8,122 bases of DNA. Origin: Opitutia bacterium UBA7350. Its GTDB lineage: Bacteria > Verrucomicrobiota > Verrucomicrobiia > Opitutales > Coraliomargaritaceae. Below, piece after piece: positions 1-5,997 of this stretch (the stretch's first letter is position 1; every line of letters starts with the position of its first letter). The stretch is taken from NCBI GenBank assembly GCA_002470925.1, contig DKOX01000107.1:1-8122 (forward strand). The letters run 5' to 3'. A program made the position numbers and the translations under genes. Under the pieces are notes generated by a model, which made no database searches, was not told where the DNA came from, and was given only the letters and a program-made list of their open reading frames with translations.

Positions 1-2
1 TG

Positions 3-482
3 AACAGTATGAAGCAGGAGGTGCGCGCCCTGCGCCTCGAAGTGGAGCAATTGCGCCGCGAGAATGAAAGCCTCCGCTCGGCGCTGAATTCAACTGCGGC
101 GCAGCAACAGTTGGCGCAATTGGTGGCGGATCATCAAAACCTGCGGCAGGAATTCAAACAGGCGGACAACGCGCAGGAGCGTGCCATCATGGCAAAGGTG
201 AAGCGGCAGATGGAATCGCTGGCGAGCCAGATGCAGACCGCGCTGGAGAGTGTTTCCAAAGCGGTGAGCAGCCAGCCTAAAATTGCGCCGCCGGTGCGTT
301 TTACGGAGGACTATCCACCGACCGGTGTGACCTATACGGTGCGTTCGGGCGATACCCTGACCAAAATCGCGCGCGAACACGGCTCCACTGTCAAAGACAT
401 TCAAAACGCCAACAAAATTGCCAACCCCGCGCGGGATCTGCAGGTCGGCCAATCAATTTTTATCCCGATAGCCCAACCCTAA
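3..482 (+). CDS. LysM-domain protein with N-terminal coiled coil (5' end probably outside window)
   Basis: About 157 residues are visible from the first ATG at position 9. Residues 1 to about 85 are rich in Glu, Gln, Arg and Leu with heptad-like spacing, which suggests a coiled coil. A Pro-rich linker (about 90-105) follows, then one LysM domain at about 108-154 with the typical YTVRSGDTL opening and a VGQSIFIP ending. LysM domains bind the GlcNAc-containing glycan of peptidoglycan, so the protein probably acts in the periplasm at the cell wall. No signal peptide is seen. The frame is open to the left edge, and positions 1-2 (TG) could be the end of a start codon, so the N-terminus with its export signal is probably missing. 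The TAA stop overlaps the parB ATG (TAATG), implying co-transcription and translational coupling. The LysM call is firm; the start and the precise role are unknown. Confidence 0.85.
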   Translation, partial: NSMKQEVRALRLEVEQLRRENESLRSALNSTAAQQQLAQLVADHQNLRQEFKQADNAQERAIMAKVKRQMESLASQMQTALESVSKAVSSQPKIAPPVRFTEDYPPTGVTYTVRSGDTLTKIAREHGSTVKDIQNANKIANPARDLQVGQSIFIPIAQP

Positions 483-1462
483 TGTCCAGTAATAAAAGCA
501 GACTCGGCCGCGGACTCGGTGGCCTCATCGCCGGGGCGGGAAGCGCCGCCCCTCAACCCAAATCCGCGACACCCGCCGCCAGTCCCAAAAAGAATAAAGT
601 CGCAAAAAAGACGACCGCCGCTGCGGGCGAGTCCGCCGCTAAAAAGAATGCCGCCCCGAATGATGGCGATGCTTTCCGGGAAATTGAATTGAGCCGGATT
701 GTTTCGAACCCGCATCAGCCGCGCCGTGAGATCGGTCAAGCGCAGGTCGAGGATCTCGCCCAAAGTATTCGCTCGGAGGGTTTGATTCAACCGGTGGTGG
801 TGCGTCCGAAGGGGGACGGTTTTGAACTCATCGCGGGGGAGCGCCGTTTGCAGGCTTTTAAATTCCTGAAGCGATCAAAAATTCCGGCGCGGGTAATGGA
901 AGTGAGTGATGCTGCTTCGGCGGCGCTGGCCTTGATCGAAAATATTCAGCGCGAGAATCTGAATCCGATTGATGAGGCCGCGGCGTATGCGAGCCTGATC
1001 CGCGATTTTGACCTCACTCAGGACGCGACTTCCAAGCGGGTAGGGAAGAGCCGGGCCGCGATTGCAAACGCCCTGCGCTTGCTGAGTCTGAGCAATGAAA
1101 TCCAAGGTTTTCTGAGCCGGCGTTTGCTTTCAACGGGTCACGCGAAGGTATTGCTCGGGGTGGAAGATGCTGCCCAGCGGAGTTTACTGGCGCGCCGGGT
1201 CATTGAGACAGGAATGAGTGTTCGCGAGGCGGAGCAGGAGGTGCGACGTTTGAAGAATAAGAAAGGCGGGACGCAAAAACCCGGCAGACAAATCACCGCC
1301 GCGGAGGCGACCGCGATTCGCGATCTCGAAAAACGCCTGACTGAACATTTGAGCGCCAGCGTGAAGGTGCAGCATGGCGCCAAGCGCGGGAAGCTCACGA
1401 TTGAATATGTGAGCAATGACGATCTTGAACGCATCCTGGAGCAACTGGGTCTGAATACCTGA
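482..1462 (+). CDS. parB: Chromosome-partitioning protein ParB (Spo0J family)
   Basis: This 326-residue protein has the full ParB architecture. Residues 7-16 (RLGRGLGGLI) form the ParA-contacting N-terminal motif. A Lys/Ala-rich linker spans about 25-62. The ParB/Srx-like CTP-binding domain carries NPHQPR (76-81), GERR (119-122) and ENIQR (153-157). A helix-turn-helix region for parS binding lies at about 178-203, followed by GHAKVLL (219-225). The C-terminal dimerisation domain is at about 275-325. By family knowledge it is a CTP-dependent DNA clamp that loads at parS and works with ParA in origin segregation. The usual partner parA is not next to it: the upstream gene is the LysM gene, and parA may lie further upstream. 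The start is fixed by the N-terminal motif and the TAATG overlap; no Shine-Dalgarno precedes it. I found no convincing parS site in the window. Confidence 0.96.
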   Translation: MSSNKSRLGRGLGGLIAGAGSAAPQPKSATPAASPKKNKVAKKTTAAAGESAAKKNAAPNDGDAFREIELSRIVSNPHQPRREIGQAQVEDLAQSIRSEGLIQPVVVRPKGDGFELIAGERRLQAFKFLKRSKIPARVMEVSDAASAALALIENIQRENLNPIDEAAAYASLIRDFDLTQDATSKRVGKSRAAIANALRLLSLSNEIQGFLSRRLLSTGHAKVLLGVEDAAQRSLLARRVIETGMSVREAEQEVRRLKNKKGGTQKPGRQITAAEATAIRDLEKRLTEHLSASVKVQHGAKRGKLTIEYVSNDDLERILEQLGLNT

Positions 1463-1472
1463 GGATTTTCTG

Positions 1473-1937
1473 ATGCGCTACTGGTTAATGAAATCCGAGC
1501 CGGACGTTTTTTCGCTGGACGATTTAAAGAACCGACCGGGGCAACAGGAACCCTGGGACGGAGTGCGGAATTACCAGGCGCGCAATTTTATGCGAGACGC
1601 CATGCAGGTGGGGGATGCGGTGCTCTTTTATCACTCCAATACCAATCCGCCGGGCATCGTGGGACTCGCGGAAGTCGCGACCGAGCCCTATCCGGACCCG
1701 ACCGCCTTTGATGAGAAGTCCAAGTATTATGATGCCAAGAGCGACCCGGATAATCCGCGCTGGATTCTAGTGGATGTGCGTTATGGCTCGACCTTTGCGC
1801 AGATGGTGAGTCTGGAGGCAATGAAAGCGATGCCCGAACTGGCGGAGATGCGTGCCTTGCAGCGTGGGAATCGCCTCTCGATCACACCAGTGACAAAGGC
1901 GGAATTTGAGGCGATTTGTCGCGCGGGCGAGGGCTAG
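1473..1937 (+). CDS. EVE-domain protein (thymocyte nuclear protein 1-like)
   Basis: This 154-residue protein is essentially one EVE domain. Hallmarks are the start MRYWLMKSEP, FSLDDL (13-18), W28-DGVRN-YQARN with M40, the GD pair at 47-48, FYHSN (52-56), PPGIVG (59-64) and the partner strand RWILVDV (96-102). EVE is a PUA-like fold related to YTH domains. Family members bind modified bases, in DNA or RNA depending on the member, so a role in RNA or modified-base recognition is plausible, but the ligand cannot be read from sequence. The gene begins 10 bases after parB and has the clearest Shine-Dalgarno of the window (GAGG at 1461-1464), starting on the last two bases of the parB stop. It converges on nspC with a 4-base overlap. 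Domain assignment is firm; function is open. Confidence 0.92.
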   Translation: MRYWLMKSEPDVFSLDDLKNRPGQQEPWDGVRNYQARNFMRDAMQVGDAVLFYHSNTNPPGIVGLAEVATEPYPDPTAFDEKSKYYDAKSDPDNPRWILVDVRYGSTFAQMVSLEAMKAMPELAEMRALQRGNRLSITPVTKAEFEAICRAGEG

Positions 1938-3139
1938 GAGAGACGGTCGCGGAAATCGGAATAGCCGAATTCACGGATGGTTTGGAGCCCGCTTTCTTCG
2001 CTGTAGGTGCAGATGGCTGGCAGGGGCACGCCGTTGAAGGTGCTTGTTTTCACCATGGTGTAGTGCGCCATATCGAGGAAGACGAGCCGTTGCCCGACCT
2101 GCAGGGCTTCCCGAAATCCATAATCGCCCATTACGTCGCCCGCGAGGCAGGAGAGTCCGCCGAGGCGGTAGCGGTGGGGAAAATCCGCCCCTTCCCCCGC
2201 TCCCAGGATGTTGGGGCGATAGGGCATTTCCAGAACGTCGGGCATGTGGCAGGTCGCGGAGGTGTCGAGTATGGCAAGCTGTAGGTCGCCGCTTTGATGA
2301 ATATCGAGGACCGTTGAAACAAGGACGCCGCTGTGCAGGGCGACTGCTTCGCCGGGTTCGAGGTAAACCTCCAGTGCGTGCCGTTTCTTAAAATCGCGAA
2401 TGACGCGAATGGCACGTTCCAGATCGTAGCCGGGCCGGGTAAGGTGGTGACCGCCACCAAAGTTGACCCATTTCAGGCGCGGTAACAAATCGCCGAATTT
2501 TTCCTCGAAGGCGTGAACGGTCACCTCGAGGGCATCGGCGTCCTGTTCGCAAAGGGTATGGAAGTGCAGGCCATCCAGTTCAGCGATGAGGTCGCGGTTG
2601 GCAGATTTGCAGGCGGTATCGAGGACGGCGCGGGTTGTGCCGAGACGTGAACCGGCCAAGCCGGCGTCATAGAGCGGGGTTTCGACGGTGGAACATTCCG
2701 GGTTGACGCGCAGGCCGAGGGCGGGGCGTTTGTTTGGCAGTTGCCTCAGGGCGCGGATCAGTTGCCCGGGTGAATTAAAAATAAGGCTGTGGGCAAATTC
2801 GCTGAGGGTCTCTATATCCGAGTCTTTATAAGCGGGGGAGTAAACGTGAATTTCTCCGCCAAAGGTTTCCTTCGCGAGGCGTGCTTCATGGAGTCCGCTG
2901 GAAGTGGTGCCGGTCAGGTAGGGTCGGAGGGCGGAAAAACTGTGGTGGCAGGCAAATCCCTTCAGGGCGAGCAAAACGGTTGCCTCGGCCTGTTTGGCGA
3001 AGTCCCGGAGGCGTTGGGCATTTTCAATGAGACGGTCGAGGTGTACCACGTAGGCAGGCGAGGGGGTCTCGTTTGCGGGAATGGCCTGCAAGGCTGCGAG
3101 TCGCGCCTCGGTAAGCGGTGGTGTCGGGTCTTGGGACAT
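1934..3139 (-). CDS. nspC: Carboxynorspermidine/carboxyspermidine decarboxylase
   Basis: This 401-residue PLP enzyme of the alanine racemase-like fold III group (ornithine/DAP decarboxylase relatives) makes (nor)spermidine from carboxy(nor)spermidine. K60 in LALKGFA is the expected Schiff-base lysine. Other family blocks are RVNPE (144-148), HFHTLCE (192-198), the phosphate-binding GGG (228-230), EPGE (261-264), CHMPDVLEMPYRP (297-309), SCLAGD (330-335, with the catalytic-type Cys331 and Asp335), MGDY (337-340) and DMAHYTMVKTSTFNG (356-370). These separate NspC from LysA and SpeC. The N-terminus carries about 25 residues before the usual TPAYVV-like start; no better start is visible and no Shine-Dalgarno precedes it. 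The expected partner, carboxy(nor)spermidine dehydrogenase, is not in the window. The gene is alone on the minus strand. Confidence 0.95.
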   Translation of the reverse strand: MSQDPTPPLTEARLAALQAIPANETPSPAYVVHLDRLIENAQRLRDFAKQAEATVLLALKGFACHHSFSALRPYLTGTTSSGLHEARLAKETFGGEIHVYSPAYKDSDIETLSEFAHSLIFNSPGQLIRALRQLPNKRPALGLRVNPECSTVETPLYDAGLAGSRLGTTRAVLDTACKSANRDLIAELDGLHFHTLCEQDADALEVTVHAFEEKFGDLLPRLKWVNFGGGHHLTRPGYDLERAIRVIRDFKKRHALEVYLEPGEAVALHSGVLVSTVLDIHQSGDLQLAILDTSATCHMPDVLEMPYRPNILGAGEGADFPHRYRLGGLSCLAGDVMGDYGFREALQVGQRLVFLDMAHYTMVKTSTFNGVPLPAICTYSEESGLQTIREFGYSDFRDRLS

Positions 3140-3145
3140 TAAGAA

Positions 3146-3155
3146 ATAAGCTTAT
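3146..3155. repeat. Perfect 10-bp palindrome ATAAGCTTAT upstream of nspC
   Basis: ATAAGCTTAT is a perfect palindrome ending 6 bases upstream of the nspC ATG (3137-3139, minus strand). Its position would suit an operator, or it could overlap a -10 or leader element. It may also be chance, as AT-rich palindromes of this size are common. Confidence 0.3.
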
Positions 3156-3271
3156 GAACTCGGGAAGCCTAGCAATTAGTAGGGATTTTGTGCAAGCGGG
3201 CAGGAGGATGAATTTTAGGAAACTTAGGGTTGCCTTTCACTAAGGCTATTTTAATTTCATCGGTTTCTCAA

Positions 3272-3293
3272 ATATCCGGCATGTTCCGGATGT
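3272..3293 (+). promoter_or_regulatory. Inverted repeat/hairpin in the rplY leader
   Basis: ATCCGG (3274-3279) and CCGGAT (3286-3291) are perfect inverted repeats around the 6-base loop CATGTT. One G-U and one A-U pair extend the stem to 8 pairs (3272-3279 with 3286-3293). It ends 21 bases before the rplY ATG, where no Shine-Dalgarno is seen, so it could be a leader RNA structure or a dimeric regulator's operator. The structure is visible in the sequence; the function is inferred. Confidence 0.4.
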
Positions 3294-3314
3294 ATCAATT
3301 GCAGCATCACTTTT

Positions 3315-3983
3315 ATGAATCAACTCAAGCTTAAAGTCGTATCCCGTGAGGGTTCAGGAACCAGCGCGGCCCGCCGCGTTCGCGCCGAAGGATTTATCCC
3401 CGCCAATGTTTCCGGACAGGGTAATGCCCGTGCTATCTCGGTTGGAAAGCTGGATTACCGCAAACTCAGCCGTGAACTCGGCGAAGAGGCCTCCCTCATC
3501 GAATTAACTGATGACAAGGGTGAATCGATGCTCACGTTGATCCAGACAGTGCAGGAGGATCCGATCAGCGGTGCAATTAATCACATCGACTTCCTGGAAG
3601 TGCGCCGCGGTGAATCTTTTGTCACCCGGGTTCCGGTTCACCTCAAGAACGAGGAGATCTGCGACGGCGTTAAAAACGGCGGTGGTGTGATTGACTTCAA
3701 GTCGCACGATGTCGAAATTCGTTGCCGTCCGTCCAAGTTGCCCGAGCACGTGGTCGCGGACATCGCCGCTCTCGGAGTCGGCGATGCGATTCACATTAGC
3801 GACCTGCCTGAAATTGAAGGGGTGGAATACCTCGGCAATGAGGTGCAGGTTATTGTATCTATCCAGCCGCCGACAGTAGCCGCGGTCGAGACGACTGAGG
3901 AAGTCGTTGATCCGGCTGATGTTCCGGCGGATAATATTAAATCCGAAACACCGGAAGAAGGGGGTGCAAGCGAAGGGGAATAA
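3315..3983 (+). CDS. rplY: 50S ribosomal protein bL25 (Ctc/TL5 long form)
   Basis: This 222-residue protein binds 5S rRNA in the large subunit. The N-terminal domain (about 1-95) has the family pattern REGSGTSAARRVRAEGFIPA (11-30), with an SG where most relatives have YG, and the HIDFLEV block (90-96). The second TL5/CTC domain (about 97-186) includes GGGVIDFKSHDVEIRC and LGVGDAIHISDL (153-164). The tail from about 190 is acidic and disordered-looking. It is the first gene of the plus-strand operon; pth follows 66 bases later, a common pairing. No Shine-Dalgarno lies before the ATG (upstream bases CATCACTTTT). The ATG is chosen because the family N-terminus begins within a few residues. Confidence 0.96.
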   Translation: MNQLKLKVVSREGSGTSAARRVRAEGFIPANVSGQGNARAISVGKLDYRKLSRELGEEASLIELTDDKGESMLTLIQTVQEDPISGAINHIDFLEVRRGESFVTRVPVHLKNEEICDGVKNGGGVIDFKSHDVEIRCRPSKLPEHVVADIAALGVGDAIHISDLPEIEGVEYLGNEVQVIVSIQPPTVAAVETTEEVVDPADVPADNIKSETPEEGGASEGE

Positions 3984-3989
3984 TTCCCC
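3975..3989 (+). other. Stop-codon hairpin at the end of rplY
   Basis: GGGGAA (3975-3980) and TTCCCC (3984-3989) form a perfect 6-bp stem whose 3-base loop is exactly the rplY stop codon TAA (3981-3983). No T-run follows, so it does not look like an intrinsic terminator. Confidence 0.5.
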
Positions 3990-4016
3990 GGCGTTCTGCA
4001 TTGTCATTTTCCGAGC

Positions 4017-4030
4017 GGGCTTTACAGCCC
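4017..4030 (+). other. Short hairpin upstream of pth
   Basis: GGGCT (4017-4021) and AGCCC (4026-4030) form a perfect 5-bp stem with the tetraloop TTAC, 19 bases before the pth ATG. It is followed by a pyrimidine-rich but interrupted tract (CACCTTTGTTCTTTC). It could be a weak attenuator or a processing site between rplY and pth; the stem is too short and the T-tract too broken to call it a terminator. Confidence 0.3.
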
Positions 4031-4049
4031 CACCTTTGTTCTTTCACAC

Positions 4050-4661
4050 ATGTCCATCGCGGTAATTGCCGGCCTGGGAAATCCAGGCTCAAAATACCGG
4101 CACACCCGCCACAATATCGGCTTTGAGGTGATTGAAGCCCTCGCTGACCGGCTGGGAGCCAAATGGAAAGCGCAGGCTAAATTCGAGTCTGAAATCGCGG
4201 AGACCACTCACGGCGCGCAGCGGCTCCTGTTGGTCAAGCCACAAACTTTCATGAATAACAGTGGTCGCGCGCTTGGGGCGCTGATGCGCTACCGGCGGCT
4301 CGATCCTGAAAATTTGTTGCTGATCTTTGACGACATCACCCTCGACTTGGCGCGCTGTAAGCTCAGCCTCACCGGGAGCGCGGGGGGCCACAATGGCGTC
4401 GCCGATATGCTCAGCCAACTAGGTCCCGGATTCGGGCGCTTTCGGGTCGGGGTGGGTGCGAAACCCCACAAATCGATGGATCTTGCCGATTACGTCCTCA
4501 GTCAATTTTCTACTGAGGAAAGAAAACTTTTAGCGGAACAAATGCCCACTTACGTGGCGCACCTGCTTCGCATTATTGACAGTGACTTCGACACTGCCAT
4601 GAATACTATAAATCAACGCAACGCATCTGAGCATGAGCGCAACCAAAACCAAAACCTATAA
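4050..4661 (+). CDS. pth: Peptidyl-tRNA hydrolase
   Basis: This 203-residue bacterial Pth cleaves the ester bond of peptidyl-tRNAs dropped from stalled ribosomes, recycling tRNA. All signature blocks are present: GLGNPG (8-13), TRHNIGF (19-25) with catalytic His21, KPQTFMNNSG (63-72) with Asn69, Asp94 in FDD (93-95), and GSAGGHNG (109-116) with Asn115. They match the E. coli catalytic set (H20, N68, D93, N114) by family knowledge. The conserved body ends near MNTINQ (183-188); the last 15 residues are a polar Asn/Gln tail largely encoded in the 29-base overlap with rpsF. The ATG fits the family start (MSIAVIAGLGNPG) but has no Shine-Dalgarno. Placement between rplY and rpsF fits a translation operon. 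Confidence 0.97.
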   Translation: MSIAVIAGLGNPGSKYRHTRHNIGFEVIEALADRLGAKWKAQAKFESEIAETTHGAQRLLLVKPQTFMNNSGRALGALMRYRRLDPENLLLIFDDITLDLARCKLSLTGSAGGHNGVADMLSQLGPGFGRFRVGVGAKPHKSMDLADYVLSQFSTEERKLLAEQMPTYVAHLLRIIDSDFDTAMNTINQRNASEHERNQNQNL

Positions 4662-4929
4662 CATCTCTTTCATTTTTGACCTTCGTGATTCGGAAGACGA
4701 CACGCAGAAAGTCATTGATGACATTCAATCCATCGCGACCAGTCTTGGCGGCGAGGTAACCGGGAGTGAAATCCTCGGCATGCGGGAGTTTGCCCGTGCC
4801 GCTGACCAGCGTTTCACTCAGGGGCATTACGTGCAAATGCAGGTCAATGCAGGCCCGGGTTTACCTGCTGAGCTCAAAGAAAAGCTGCGCCACGACCGCC
4901 GCGTAGACCGTATTTTTGTCGAGGCCTAA
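4633..4929 (+). CDS. rpsF: 30S ribosomal protein bS6
   Basis: This 98-residue protein has the bS6 ferredoxin-like fold, which binds 16S rRNA as a complex with bS18. The first strand YNISFIFDLR (9-18) corresponds to the family's YEIVFIV-type start. Later blocks are LGGEVTGSEILGMREFA (38-54), GHYVQMQVNAGP (64-75), ELKEKLRHDRRVDRIFVEA to the end. There is no long C-terminal tail. It starts inside pth (29-base overlap, different frame), so its leader is pth coding sequence; I recognise no S6:S18 autoregulatory leader there. bS18 (rpsR), normally close by, is not in this window. ssb follows 45 bases later, a widespread arrangement. Confidence 0.93.
   Translation: MSATKTKTYNISFIFDLRDSEDDTQKVIDDIQSIATSLGGEVTGSEILGMREFARAADQRFTQGHYVQMQVNAGPGLPAELKEKLRHDRRVDRIFVEA
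4641..4656 (+). repeat. Hexanucleotide repeat in the pth/rpsF overlap
   Basis: Two AACCAA units followed by a partial AACC lie inside the 29-base overlap. In the pth frame they encode NQNQN of the C-terminal tail; in the rpsF frame they encode TKTKT near the N-terminus. A 6-base unit keeps both frames if its copy number changes. Confidence 0.6.
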
Positions 4930-4939
4930 GATCGGCCTC
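4921..4939 (+). other. Stop-codon hairpin at the end of rpsF
   Basis: GAGGCC (4921-4926) and GGCCTC (4934-4939) form a perfect 6-bp stem around the 7-base loop TAAGATC, which starts with the rpsF stop codon (4927-4929). The following bases are pyrimidine-rich but contain no T-run. Confidence 0.5.
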
Positions 4940-4974
4940 TTCTCCATCCGTCACCACCTCAACCCCTCCTCGTT

Positions 4975-5430
4975 ATGGCCTCCTTCAATAAAGTAATCCT
5001 CATGGGCAACCTGACACGCGACCCCGAAATGCGCGTAACCTCCGGGGGGCTTTCAATTTGTAAGCTGGGCCTGGCGGTTTCTCGAAACTATTCCACGCGC
5101 GAGGGCGAACGCCGTGAGGAAACCACTTTTGTGGATATCGACGCCTTTGGGAAACAAGCGGAGGTCATCGCCAAGTATATGCGCAAGGGTCGTCCCATCA
5201 TGATCGAAGGGCGCTTGAAATTTGACCAATGGGAAAGCGACGGCCAAAAACGTTCGAAGCTCGGCGTGATTCTTGAAAACTTCCAATTTGTAGGCGGCCC
5301 GCGCGAAGAAGGCGAAGGGGGCGGTTACGAACAAAGTTCGCCTCCTGCCCGCAACTCGGGGTCAACTCCCGGTTCAACCGCCGAGAACGCCGGGGATGCC
5401 GGCGCCCTCGACGAAGACGTCCCCTTTTAA
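4975..5430 (+). CDS. ssb: Single-stranded DNA-binding protein
   Basis: This 151-residue bacterial SSB coats ssDNA in replication, recombination and repair. The OB-fold domain spans about 1-108 and shows NKVILMGNLTRDPE (5-18), the SLGL-type strand CKLGLAVSRN (29-38), TTFVDIDAFGKQAE (50-63), GRPIMIEGRLKFDQW (72-86). A Gly/Ser/Pro-rich flexible linker (about 109-143) leads to the acidic tip DEDVPF (146-151), the conserved peptide that recruits partners such as DNA polymerase III chi, RecQ and primase. Length and layout are normal. Its place between the S6 and L9 genes and upstream of dnaB is typical. No Shine-Dalgarno is present; the leader is instead C/T-rich (CCCCTCCTC at 4963-4971), resembling the anti-Shine-Dalgarno itself. 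Confidence 0.97.
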   Translation: MASFNKVILMGNLTRDPEMRVTSGGLSICKLGLAVSRNYSTREGERREETTFVDIDAFGKQAEVIAKYMRKGRPIMIEGRLKFDQWESDGQKRSKLGVILENFQFVGGPREEGEGGGYEQSSPPARNSGSTPGSTAENAGDAGALDEDVPF

Positions 5431-5438
5431 AAGCGGGG
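5421..5438 (+). other. Stop-codon hairpin at the end of ssb
   Basis: CCCC (5421-5424) pairs with GGGG (5435-5438), and TT (5425-5426) can pair with AA (5431-5432) across a 2-base bulge GC. The loop TTAA contains the ssb stop codon TAA (5428-5430). The stem is imperfect and weaker than those at the rplY and rpsF stops. Confidence 0.35.
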
Positions 5439-5484
5439 CACTTCCATTTTACCACAAATAACACTAGATAAATTCCAATAAATT

Positions 5485-5997
5485 ATGGCTACCAATCAGG
5501 TACTTTTACTCAAGCCCGTTGAGGGACTCGGCGCTGAGGGCGACACGGTGACGGTGCGCTCCGGTTATGCGCGCAACTTTCTCTTGCCCCGCAAGATTGC
5601 CCTGCCCGTCACGCAGGCCAACAAGAAACAAATGGAGGCGTTGCTCAAGGCTCGTGAAGCCCGCGAGCAACAAGAACTGGAGTCCGCCCGTGGATTGGCG
5701 CAACGGATCGAAGCCATCACGATTGCAATCGCAGTCAAGACCGGTGAGGGCGGTAAAATGTTTGGCGCCGTTACCGCCAATGATTTATTAACCCGCCTGA
5801 AAGAGGAGGGCGTGGAGCTTGCGAAGAAGCAATTGCGCTTGCCGGCTCCGGTCAAGGAATTGGGGCCGCATCTCGCCAGCATTAAATTGCACGGCGAGGT
5901 GGAAACTGAGCTGAAATTTGAAGTGGTTTCCGAAAACCCGATTGAGGAATCTGCAGATGTGGCAGCGGATGCGGAGACTCAGGAGGTCGCTGACTAA
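5485..5997 (+). CDS. rplI: 50S ribosomal protein bL9
   Basis: This 170-residue protein binds 23S rRNA near the base of the L1 stalk and influences translational fidelity. The N-terminal domain carries the bL9 signature: [11 protein letters not shown] (14-24) followed by [13 protein letters not shown] (27-39). A long charged helix (about 45-76) connects to the C-terminal domain, marked by [13 protein letters not shown] (89-101) and the final strands [17 protein letters not shown] (132-148). About 20 extra acidic residues follow (150-170), beyond the usual length near 150. The 54-base gap from ssb has no room for rpsR. The leader is A/T-rich without Shine-Dalgarno. dnaB follows 29 bases later, the usual rplI-dnaB pairing. 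Confidence 0.96.
   Translation: MATNQVLLLKPVEGLGAEGDTVTVRSGYARNFLLPRKIALPVTQANKKQMEALLKAREAREQQELESARGLAQRIEAITIAIAVKTGEGGKMFGAVTANDLLTRLKEEGVELAKKQLRLPAPVKELGPHLASIKLHGEVETELKFEVVSENPIEESADVAADAETQEVAD

Larger units (their letters stand above)
3140..3314. promoter_or_regulatory. Divergent intergenic region between nspC and rplY
   Basis: These 175 bases separate two divergent genes and must hold the promoters for nspC (minus) and the rplY operon (plus). For rplY, a weak candidate is TTGCCT at 3230-3235 with TAATTT at 3252-3257 (spacing 16); TTTAAT at 3250-3255 fits the -10 consensus better but leaves only 14 bases of spacing. For nspC no convincing -35/-10 pair was found. The region also holds a 10-bp palindrome (3146-3155) and a hairpin (3272-3293), listed separately. 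The region is inferred from gene layout, and the box assignments are low confidence. Confidence 0.5.

Noticed and set aside
1916..3142. Several long open frames antisense to nspC and to other genes
   Set aside because: They are shadows of GC-rich codons in the real genes, with no recognisable domain or start signals.
3154..3243. 29-codon plus-strand ORF (MNSGSLAISR...) in the nspC-rplY gap, with AGGAGG at 3202-3207
   Set aside because: The AGGAGG touches the internal ATG at 3208 with no spacing, the ORF has no recognisable domain, and it would overlap the region expected to hold the promoters. It could be a leader peptide only if conserved.
3747..3752. CACGTG core as a possible parS site near parB
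   Set aside because: The flanks (GAG and GTC) do not match the TGTTT/AAACA arms of parS, and the bases encode a conserved part of bL25.
4017..4045. Intrinsic terminator between rplY and pth
   Set aside because: The stem is only 5 bp and the following tract is interrupted by C and G residues; the compact operon argues against termination here.
4576..4609. Perfect TTGACA at 4576-4581 as an internal promoter for rpsF
   Set aside because: At 17-base spacing the -10 is only ATGAAT; the better TACTAT (4604-4609) is 22 bases away. It lies within pth coding sequence, so it is probably chance.
4590..4640. S6:S18-type regulatory leader upstream of rpsF
   Set aside because: The upstream sequence is pth coding and I could not find the expected CCG-containing bulged stem.
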